Part shown: piece after piece, positions 13,499-19,802 of the stretch | Position numbering within the stretch: position 1 is the first letter of the stretch | How the letters are laid out: the number at the start of each line of letters is the position of its first letter | Source: Candidatus Gastranaerophilales bacterium | Lineage (GTDB): Bacteria > Cyanobacteriota > Vampirovibrionia > Gastranaerophilales > Gastranaerophilaceae | Length of the DNA: 25,429 nt | Reading direction: 5' to 3' | Assembly: GCA_947589525.1 (NCBI GenBank) | Contig: CANQAW010000005.1 | Coordinates: 1-25,429, forward strand | Position numbers and translations under genes: made by a program | The notes under the pieces: generated by a model | The model's input: only the letters and a program-made list of their open reading frames with translations | What the model was told of the DNA's origin: nothing | The model's database searches: none

Positions 13499-14533
13499 AT
13501 GCTTGAAGAAGAGATTAAAAACGAAATAAAAAAATGCTCAAGATGCGCTCTGTGTGTGCAGAATTGTCCTATATACGAAATTAAAAAAGATGAAAACAAC
13601 ACCCCGAGAGGTTTAATATGCAAATTAAACGGATTTGAAAAAAACATATTAAGCGAAAAAGAAATAAAAAAAGACTTAAAAATTTGTCTCAACTGTACAA
13701 AATGTAAAACGAACTGTCCCTCAAAAATAAATACAACTCTTATTTTTGCGCTTAAAAACGCATACTTTTCACCAAGCAAAATAAGTCAAAGGGTTCTTTT
13801 GCTTTTAAAAATACTTCCCTTAAAAATATTGTATTTTTTTAACATATTTAAGCACCGCAAAACAAAAAAAACAAAATCAAAAATAAGTTATTTTAAAGGC
13901 TGTGTTTCAAAAGCACAGCACAAAACAACTTTTCTGGATAATTTATACTCAAATTGTGATTTTTCCTGCTGTGCACTCCCTTATTTAACAAGCGGAGATA
14001 TAAAAAACTACAATAAGGCAAAAGAAAAAAATACAAAAATAATAAAAAATTCTTCCCTTGTTGTTTTTGATTGCGCCAGCTGTCTTTCTACGGTTAAGCA
14101 ATACGATACTTTAGATGATAACGATAAAAACAAGCTGATTTATTTCAGCAGTTTAATTAAAAAAGCCAAATTAAAAGAAAATTCCAAATATAAAAACAAA
14201 ACCGTAACTTTTCACAAACCATGTCATCTTGATGAAAAAGAGTTTTTAAAAATTGAAAATTTATTAAATTCCTTAGAAAATATAAACTATAAAAGACTTG
14301 AAAATTATGAGGACTGCTGTGGTTTTGGGGGAAGTTATTTTCTTTTTCACCCGATTATTTCAACAAAAATCGCTTTAAAGAAAGCGAAAAACATTAAAAA
14401 AACAAACCCTGATTTAATATTGACTATTTGCCCGTCATGTACCTTCGGGTTAAGATTTAACGGGTTATTATCTTTTAATTTCAAGAAAATAATGGAATTT
14501 CGTGATTTCTTTGAAAATGAGATTGAAATCTGA
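13499..14533 (+). CDS. GlcF/HdrD-like (CCG-domain) iron-sulfur protein
   Basis: 344 aa from the ATG at 13499; the frame is open up to a TTG at 13481, rejected because of the -10 box at 13487-13492. Two ferredoxin-type 4Fe-4S motifs stand at the N-terminus: C13-x2-C16-x2-C19-x3-C23-P and C63-x2-C66-x2-C69-x3-C73-P. Two cysteine-rich CCG repeats follow: 'YFKGC' with 'CCALPYLTSGD' (about 131-167), and 'FHKPCHL' with 'DCCGFGGSY' and 'ICPSCTFGL' near the C-terminus. This is the layout of the Fe-S subunit of glycolate oxidase (GlcF), LldE/LutA-LutB and heterodisulfide reductase HdrD. Those work with a flavoprotein partner (GlcD/LldD), which is not next to it here. Very Lys-rich. The substrate is unknown; electron transfer at the membrane is the likely role. 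Confidence 0.85.
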   Translation: MLEEEIKNEIKKCSRCALCVQNCPIYEIKKDENNTPRGLICKLNGFEKNILSEKEIKKDLKICLNCTKCKTNCPSKINTTLIFALKNAYFSPSKISQRVLLLLKILPLKILYFFNIFKHRKTKKTKSKISYFKGCVSKAQHKTTFLDNLYSNCDFSCCALPYLTSGDIKNYNKAKEKNTKIIKNSSLVVFDCASCLSTVKQYDTLDDNDKNKLIYFSSLIKKAKLKENSKYKNKTVTFHKPCHLDEKEFLKIENLLNSLENINYKRLENYEDCCGFGGSYFLFHPIISTKIALKKAKNIKKTNPDLILTICPSCTFGLRFNGLLSFNFKKIMEFRDFFENEIEI

Positions 14534-14539
14534 TAGAAT
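14511..14539 (+). promoter_or_regulatory. Promoter of the GT-C glycosyltransferase gene (predicted leaderless)
   Basis: TTGAAA at 14511-14516, 17-nt spacer, TAGAAT at 14534-14539, then exactly 6 nt (TAACCT) to the ATG at 14546. The -35 is inside the upstream coding region and the -10 starts directly after its TGA. No Shine-Dalgarno. The best-formed example of the leaderless layout in the window. Confidence 0.7.
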
Positions 14540-14545
14540 TAACCT

Positions 14546-15721
14546 ATGGATGATATTTTAAAAAATAATAAATTTATATTAACCCTTATATTATTGCTGG
14601 GTTTTGGTTTAAGATTTTGGGATATGAATAATCCGACAGGTCTATGGCATGACGAATACACATCTTTTACAATAAAAATGTTTGATTACCCTTTTAATTT
14701 TTTTCATGCGCTTAAAACAAATTGTTATGCTCCTTTGCATTATTTTTATTTTAAACTTTGGGCAAACATTTTTAGAAATTCCGATTTTATTTTAAATCTT
14801 TCGACTCTTATTCCTAATTTATCGGGTTGTTTGGTTTTGTATTATGCGGGTAAAAACTATCAAACAAAAGAATCGTCAACAAAAATAGGATTGTTTTGTG
14901 CATTAATCGGTGCAATCAGTTCGCTATTAATTTATTTTTGCCAAGAAGTAAGGATTTACTCCCTTACATTTTTGTTAACAACTTTGGTGTTATTATTTTC
15001 CGTCAAATCCTACGAATTTCCTTCAAAAAAACATTACTGTTATCTAACTTTGTTTTCGGTGTTGTTAATTTTAGAACACACCATTTCCGTAATTTACATA
15101 ATATTTAACACATTTGCCCTTATTGCATTTAAACAAAAACATAAGAAAAAAAATAAAGAAGAGGATAATTTCTTAATCCCGATATTATCAGGATTAATTC
15201 TTTGTTTGCCTTTAATTCCGTTTTTGTTTAGAATGTTTGCTCACCCTACATATATATCTCAATGGTGGTCACCTTTTGATTGGTCAAAAATATTTTTCTA
15301 TTTTACGGACATATTTTCACCTGTCTTAAGAAATATAACCGTTAGTCCGACAAGTTTTCATAATCAAATAATAATAAACAATAACATAAATGCGGGTTTT
15401 ATTATATTTGCACTTATTTGTGCGGGAATTATGGTTGGTTTAATTATAAGAGCTGCTACAGAATCAAAAAGGATTGATAAATATCTTCTTTGCACTTGTT
15501 TATCAACATTTTTGACATTATTAATAACGGCAATTATTGGAAAAATGGATTTTATAACAAAATATTATATAGAATTATATCCGGCATTAATTTTACTTAG
15601 TGCTATAGGCTGGGCAAAATTAAACTCTTCAAACACAAGAATAATGCTGTTAACAATATATGTCTTTTTAACATTGTTTTATATTGTTGTTACGCAAATA
15701 AGCTCAATTAAATTAATCTAG
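14546..15721 (+). CDS. GT-C fold glycosyltransferase (family 39-like) membrane protein
   Basis: 391 aa with about nine or ten transmembrane helices. After TM1 comes 'GLRFWDMNNPTGLWHDEYTS', where D36-E37 match the catalytic/metal acidic pair in the first periplasmic loop of PMT/ArnT-type enzymes. The following 'APLHYFYFKLW' is the other usual block, and a large hydrophobic region with a C-terminal helix 'TRIMLLTIYVFLTLFYIVV' completes it. Such enzymes move a sugar from a polyprenyl-phosphate donor to lipid, glycan or protein on the outer face of the inner membrane. Family members of this size often act in envelope glycan synthesis; the acceptor cannot be told. The start is fixed by the promoter. 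The 3' end shares a CTAG with the convergent diguanylate cyclase gene. Confidence 0.82.
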   Translation: MDDILKNNKFILTLILLLGFGLRFWDMNNPTGLWHDEYTSFTIKMFDYPFNFFHALKTNCYAPLHYFYFKLWANIFRNSDFILNLSTLIPNLSGCLVLYYAGKNYQTKESSTKIGLFCALIGAISSLLIYFCQEVRIYSLTFLLTTLVLLFSVKSYEFPSKKHYCYLTLFSVLLILEHTISVIYIIFNTFALIAFKQKHKKKNKEEDNFLIPILSGLILCLPLIPFLFRMFAHPTYISQWWSPFDWSKIFFYFTDIFSPVLRNITVSPTSFHNQIIINNNINAGFIIFALICAGIMVGLIIRAATESKRIDKYLLCTCLSTFLTLLITAIIGKMDFITKYYIELYPALILLSAIGWAKLNSSNTRIMLLTIYVFLTLFYIVVTQISSIKLI

Positions 15722-17637
15722 CTGATTTTTCTGTATTCATCAATAGCGTAGCTAAAAGCCTCTGTTAATTCCGGTGAATATTTCTTATTTGCATTAGACT
15801 TAATTTCTTTAATTGCTTCCTCAACGGAATATGGTTTTCTGTACGGACGATATGAAATCATGGCAAAATAACTGTCCACAATTAAAATTATTTGTGAAGT
15901 TATCGGAATTTCTTCTCCTTTTTTATTATTGGGATAACCGCTTCCGTCCCAATTTTCGTGGTGTTGTTCTATTATCGGAATTATGGAAGAAATAGACCCG
16001 ATTGGTTTTAAAATCTCCTGTGCGCCGATTATCGGATGTTTTTGAATTTCATCTTTTTCGTCTTTATCGAGCGGACTTGCCTTTTTAAGAATTTCCTTAG
16101 GCATCATTGTATTGCCAATGTCATACAATAGCATTGCAATTTTCAATTTGTCAATTTCATTTTTTGATAAATTCATTCTTTTTGCTATTAAAGTGGCAAG
16201 AGTAACCTTATTTTTGGTAATGCCGTCCTGATATAAAGGAAAGTATGTTTTTGAAATTGAATCTACAATGGAAAACAACATTTCCTGAGTCGACGAACCC
16301 GAAGAATCATTTTGTTTAATTTGCAATTTATCAACAAGATTTTGAGCAATCTTCTTGTTAAAAGGAATTCTGTGCTTGGTTAAAATATCGACAAAAGCAT
16401 CAATTGCTACATCCTGCCATGATGTAATTGAATCGCCATCAGCCAGAGAAACTCTGTTTCTTCCTTTTTGTTTGGAAACATACATGGCTTTATCACACAT
16501 TTCAAAAAGCTCATCAATATTTGTTGTTTGTTCAATAAAACACGCAACACCCAAAGATGCCGTAATTCCTTCCTTAAGACCCTCTACTTCCGCATTTTCA
16601 ATAGATGCCCTCAGACGTTCGGCGGCAACCAAACCGCCTTTGGCATCAATTCCCGGTAAGATTATAAAAAATTCTTCTCCGCCGTAGCGTGAAGGTATAT
16701 CGACACTTCTTGAAGTATTGGTCATGACTTGAGCTATTGTGGAAATTGCCTTATCACCCATGGAATGACCATAGGTATCATTTATTTTTTTCAAATGGTC
16801 TAAATCAAGCCCGATAAGACAAAAAGGCTGTTTGGTACGAAGAGAGCGAGTAGCTTCTCTGTGAAGCGCATCTTCAAAAAATCTTCTGTTAAATAAATTC
16901 GTCAAATGGTCGGTTACGGCTTGTTTTTTGACGGTTTCAAAAAGATTTGCAATAGTAATTGCCAGTTCAATTTGCCTTGAAAATAAATTCAAAAAACTTA
17001 ATTCATCATCTTTTAATTCTTTTCTCGGCGAAAATACTGACAGAAAACCGTTAAATTGATTGTATACGGTAATCGGGAAAATTATTATTGTGTTTACGTT
17101 TGTATTTTTGATAAATTCGGACAATTTTTGTTCATCGAAATTTTTAATATTTTCACGAATAAAATCTTCTATACTTATATAATATGTTATTTCTTTTTTT
17201 TCGATGGCATTTTCAATAATTCCGCCTTCTTTAGGGTATAATCTTATATCAAAAATATTATCGGAAGAAATTTCTGTTAATTTAAGCGCAAATTCGTTTT
17301 CAAGATATGTCTTAAGGCAATAATAGCATCCTTTTTCATCATATTCTTTTTGTGCGATAAAACTGTATATATATCCAAACTCGCCGTACAGGCTTGAAAC
17401 AATAGTTTCTAATACGCTGGAGAGAGGTCTTGAACTGTTCATCATATCCCAAACTTGTTCTAAGGTAAGCAGAGTTTGGTTTGCAAGACGCAGTTCCTCT
17501 GTTCGTTGGGCAATTTCACGTTCAAGAGCAATATTTCTCTGATAGACTTCGTAAACATCTTTTTGCTCACTGCCAATAAGACTTTCAACATCTTTAAGCT
17601 TTTTAGCTGATTGTGATATCCAATCTAATATTCCCAT
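15718..17637 (-). CDS. Cytoplasmic GAF-GGDEF protein with degenerate HD-GYP domain
   Basis: 639 aa, no transmembrane helix. Order: coiled coil about 20-60 ('NIALEREIAQRTEELRLANQ'); GAF-like sensor about 65-232; GGDEF domain about 240-400 with 'TDHLTNLFNRRFFEDAL', 'LIGLDLDHLKKINDTYGHSM', 'SRYGGEEFFIILPG' (active site GGEEF 319-323) and an RxxD inhibitory site R310-S-V-D313; then an HD-GYP-like domain about 410-639. The diguanylate cyclase looks active and product-inhibited. In the HD-GYP part, H534, 'HHENWDGSGYP' (559-569) and the later Asp589 are kept, but the HD motif reads L-L-Y505-D-I-G-N509 instead of LLHDIGK and the first helix His is missing, so phosphodiesterase activity is doubtful. 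Likely role: makes c-di-GMP in response to a cytosolic signal. ATG fixed by TATAAT 6 nt upstream. Confidence 0.92.
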   Translation of the reverse strand: MGILDWISQSAKKLKDVESLIGSEQKDVYEVYQRNIALEREIAQRTEELRLANQTLLTLEQVWDMMNSSRPLSSVLETIVSSLYGEFGYIYSFIAQKEYDEKGCYYCLKTYLENEFALKLTEISSDNIFDIRLYPKEGGIIENAIEKKEITYYISIEDFIRENIKNFDEQKLSEFIKNTNVNTIIIFPITVYNQFNGFLSVFSPRKELKDDELSFLNLFSRQIELAITIANLFETVKKQAVTDHLTNLFNRRFFEDALHREATRSLRTKQPFCLIGLDLDHLKKINDTYGHSMGDKAISTIAQVMTNTSRSVDIPSRYGGEEFFIILPGIDAKGGLVAAERLRASIENAEVEGLKEGITASLGVACFIEQTTNIDELFEMCDKAMYVSKQKGRNRVSLADGDSITSWQDVAIDAFVDILTKHRIPFNKKIAQNLVDKLQIKQNDSSGSSTQEMLFSIVDSISKTYFPLYQDGITKNKVTLATLIAKRMNLSKNEIDKLKIAMLLYDIGNTMMPKEILKKASPLDKDEKDEIQKHPIIGAQEILKPIGSISSIIPIIEQHHENWDGSGYPNNKKGEEIPITSQIILIVDSYFAMISYRPYRKPYSVEEAIKEIKSNANKKYSPELTEAFSYAIDEYRKIS

Positions 17638-17643
17638 AAAGTG

Positions 17644-17649
17644 ATTATA
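17644..17649 (-). promoter_or_regulatory. -10 element of the diguanylate cyclase gene (predicted leaderless)
   Basis: On the minus strand a perfect TATAAT (17649 to 17644) is followed by exactly 6 nt (CACTTT) and the ATG at 17637. No Shine-Dalgarno is present; the -35 is a weak GTATCA 17 nt upstream. Confidence 0.6.
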
Positions 17650-17676
17650 CCCTAAATTTATAAAATTGATACATTT

Positions 17677-18219
17677 TTAACTTTGTTTTTTTTGAATTAT
17701 TTTAGCTTTTTCATTTGTAATAATTTTTGAAATTAAATTTTCCTTTTGAGTTTGATTTAAAAATTCGATTTTTTTAACTTTTTCAGCAATTGAATTTTTA
17801 AAATCCTGACTAATTTCAATATTATCCAAATCATCAATGCTTAACATGTGTGGCAAATTTCCGATATTTTCCGACATTTTCGGAACTGAAACGGAATAAT
17901 TTTTATAATTGTAAATTATATCGTTTAATTCAATTCCCAAAGGCTTAGAATAAGAATTTAATTTATTTAAAATTTTACTTTTATATAAAGACAACTCTTG
18001 AGAAATAACCGAGCTTTTTGCACTGACATAAAGTCTAGCGCCTTTTATAGCATACGGTTTTGTAACGCAGGCAAACTTTGAACCGACTGCAGCCGACCAA
18101 AAAGAAAAAATTGCGGAATGTTTTAAAACCGAATTTAACTTATTTTGCCCCATAAGTTTGCAAAAAACATCCGACTTGAACATTTGCGCTATGGATTGGG
18201 TTTTGTTTTCTCTTTTCAT
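17677..18219 (-). CDS. DUF721 / DciA-like protein
   Basis: 180 aa from the ATG at 18219; a TTG one codon upstream is not needed. AAAAGG (minus strand, 18230-18225) sits 5 nt before the ATG. The N-terminal half fits DUF721: 'IFSFWSAAVGSKFACVTKPY', 'IKGARLYVSAKSSVISQELS' and 'SKILNKLNSY...IELNDIIY', the W-x-x-V-G, L-x-V and EL patterns of the KH-like DciA domain. DciA is the ancestral loader/partner of the replicative helicase DnaB in bacteria that lack DnaC or DnaI, so a role in replication initiation is likely. The C-terminal part (about 110-180) is Lys/Glu/Asn-rich and probably helical or disordered. It lies between metK and the diguanylate cyclase gene, each with its own promoter. Confidence 0.75.
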   Translation of the reverse strand: MKRENKTQSIAQMFKSDVFCKLMGQNKLNSVLKHSAIFSFWSAAVGSKFACVTKPYAIKGARLYVSAKSSVISQELSLYKSKILNKLNSYSKPLGIELNDIIYNYKNYSVSVPKMSENIGNLPHMLSIDDLDNIEISQDFKNSIAEKVKKIEFLNQTQKENLISKIITNEKAKIIQKKQS

Positions 18220-18243
18220 CAATGCCTTTTAATAATCACCATA

Positions 18244-18249
18244 ATTATA
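18244..18249 (-). promoter_or_regulatory. -10 element upstream of the DciA-like gene
   Basis: TATAAT on the minus strand (18249 to 18244), immediately after the metK terminator; predicted transcript start near 18237, giving a leader of about 18 nt that contains the AAAAGG ribosome binding site. No good -35 is seen (it would fall in the metK terminator). Confidence 0.4.
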
Positions 18250-18280
18250 ATAAAACCGTCTCGAAATAATTTCAAGACGG
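18250..18280 (-). terminator. Intrinsic terminator of metK
   Basis: Minus strand: a 12-bp stem (18280-18269 with 18267-18256; CCGTCT/AGACGG plus TGAAAT/ATTTCG with one T-G wobble at the junction) is followed by TTTTAT. The terminal base pairs would open to form the loop. Confidence 0.8.
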
Positions 18281-18290
18281 CTTGTATTTA

Positions 18291-19556
18291 TTAACCCGCA
18301 CAAAGTGCTGATGCTTTTTGAGCAAGAGTTTGTGCCATTTGAGTTTCTTCCCATGGAATAAAAAAGTCTTCTCTGCCTACATGACCGTATGAGGCAAGTT
18401 TTTGATAAAATTTACCGCCGTTTTTAGCCGGTAAATTGCTTAAATCAAATTGCTTAATTATTGCAAGAGGTCTTAAATCGAATGTTTCTTTTACAATTTG
18501 CGACAACTCTTCGTCCGATATCTTGCCTGTGTTAAAAGTATCGACCAAAACGGATACGGGTTCGCTCTTTCCGATTGCGTATGCAACTTCAATTTCACAT
18601 TTATCGGCTAATCCCGCTTTAACGATATTTTTAGCAACCCAACGGCAGGCATAAGCACCGGAACGGTCTACCTTGGTAGGGTCTTTGCCTGAAAAAGCGC
18701 CGCCCCCATGACGAGCATATCCGCCGTATGTATCAACTATTATTTTTCTTCCCGTTAAACCTGCATCACCTTGAGGACCGCCTATAACAAAACGTCCCGA
18801 GGGATTGATTAAATATTTTGTTGATTTATCGGGCTTAATATCGTAATTTTCAAACACGGGCATAATGACAAGATTTATCATATCTTTTTCAATTATTTTT
18901 TGAATTTTACTGTTATCGCTAATACCGTCAATTTCGGGGTCATGTTGAGTTGAAATTACGATTGTATCAATTCTGTACGGTTTATTATCCCTGTATTCAA
19001 CGGTAACTTGACTTTTTCCGTCAGGTCTTAAGTAATTTACGAGTTTTTGTTTACGAACATCAGCCAATCTTTTGGCAAGTTTATGAGCAATTGCAATAGG
19101 CAAAGGCATCAATTCGGGAGTTTCGTTGCATGCGTATCCAAACATAATACCTTGGTCGCCTGCGCCGATATCCAAAGTTTCATCCTTTGAGGTGTCGGAG
19201 GTATCGCTTCTGCTCTCAAGCGCTTTATTAACTCCGCCCGCTATGTCTGCGGATTGTTCATCAATCGAAGTAAGAACCGCACAGGTTTTATAATCAAAAC
19301 CTCCGCCTTCTTCACCGTTATAGCCGATATTTTTTATTGTATTTCTAACAACTGAAGGAATATCAACATAACAATTTGAAGTAATTTCACCGCATACCAG
19401 CGCCATGCCTGTCGTAACAGTGGTTTCTGTTGCAACTCTTGATTTCGGATCTTTAGATAAAAATTCATCTAAAATAGCGTCGGAAATCTGGTCGCATACT
19501 TTGTCCGGATGTCCTTCGGTAACCGATTCGGACGTAAATAAAAAATTCTTTGTCAT
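18291..19556 (-). CDS. metK: S-adenosylmethionine synthetase
   Basis: 421 aa, longer than the typical 385-400 and close to the cyanobacterial form. Makes SAM from methionine and ATP. Signatures: 'FTSESVTEGHPDKVCDQISD' (7-26), the ATP-binding 'IGAGDQGIMFGYACNET' (130-146), the phosphate loop 'GGGAFSGKDPTKVDRS' (284-299) and 'GRFVIGGPQGDAGLTGRKII' (254-273). AAGGAG on the minus strand (19569-19564) is 7 nt before the ATG. Single gene with its own promoter, structured leader and terminator. The leader can fold and includes a segment complementary to the ribosome binding site, so control at translation initiation is possible. Confidence 0.98.
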   Translation of the reverse strand: MTKNFLFTSESVTEGHPDKVCDQISDAILDEFLSKDPKSRVATETTVTTGMALVCGEITSNCYVDIPSVVRNTIKNIGYNGEEGGGFDYKTCAVLTSIDEQSADIAGGVNKALESRSDTSDTSKDETLDIGAGDQGIMFGYACNETPELMPLPIAIAHKLAKRLADVRKQKLVNYLRPDGKSQVTVEYRDNKPYRIDTIVISTQHDPEIDGISDNSKIQKIIEKDMINLVIMPVFENYDIKPDKSTKYLINPSGRFVIGGPQGDAGLTGRKIIVDTYGGYARHGGGAFSGKDPTKVDRSGAYACRWVAKNIVKAGLADKCEIEVAYAIGKSEPVSVLVDTFNTGKISDEELSQIVKETFDLRPLAIIKQFDLSNLPAKNGGKFYQKLASYGHVGREDFFIPWEETQMAQTLAQKASALCAG

Positions 19557-19614
19557 AACTATTCTCCTTAATTTGTATTTATACCGGTAAGGTTTTTAAT
19601 TCCAACCCGGTGCT
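19557..19614 (-). promoter_or_regulatory. Structured metK leader, candidate SD-masking RNA element
   Basis: From the predicted start near 19614 (minus strand) the RNA begins AGCACCGGG. ACCGG (19611-19607) pairs with CCGGU (19587-19583), and an inner GGUU/AACC helix can stack on it, leaving a GGAAUUAAA-type loop and a CUUA bulge. The CCUUA (19592-19588) next to that bulge is exactly complementary to UAAGG (19570-19566), which is part of the metK SD. Two mutually exclusive folds are therefore possible. It does not match the SAM-I, SAM-II, SAM-III or SAM/SAH consensus that I know. Confidence 0.35.
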
Positions 19615-19620
19615 AAAATA

Positions 19621-19648
19621 ATTGTATTACAAACAATAATGTTTACAA
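19621..19648 (-). promoter_or_regulatory. Promoter of metK
   Basis: Minus strand: TTGTAA (19648-19643), 16-nt spacer, TACAAT (19626-19621); predicted transcript start near 19614, giving a leader of about 58 nt. Confidence 0.5.
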
Positions 19649-19760
19649 CATAATGTAACTTATTATTATAAACTTCAAGAAATAATTTATTTACTTTCGG
19701 ATATTTTTCAAAATTATATACGGCAAAATAAAAATATTAGCTAATTTCTTATGTTTAGTT

Positions 19761-19796
19761 TATAATAAAACTTGCGAAATAATCTAAACAAGAGGA
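19761..19796 (+). promoter_or_regulatory. -10 element and RBS of aspS
   Basis: Perfect TATAAT at 19761-19766, start near 19773, and AGAGGA at 19791-19796, 6 nt before the ATG at 19803. The -35 match (TTAGCT, 18-nt spacer) is poor. The 246-bp region between metK and aspS otherwise shows only the two divergent promoters and the metK leader. Confidence 0.5.
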
Positions 19797-19802
19797 ATAA
19801 AA

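Noticed and set aside
19557..19802. Known SAM riboswitch (SAM-I and other classes) ahead of metK
   Set aside because: No motif of the SAM-I core or of the other classes that I know is visible; the region is kept only as a candidate of unknown type.
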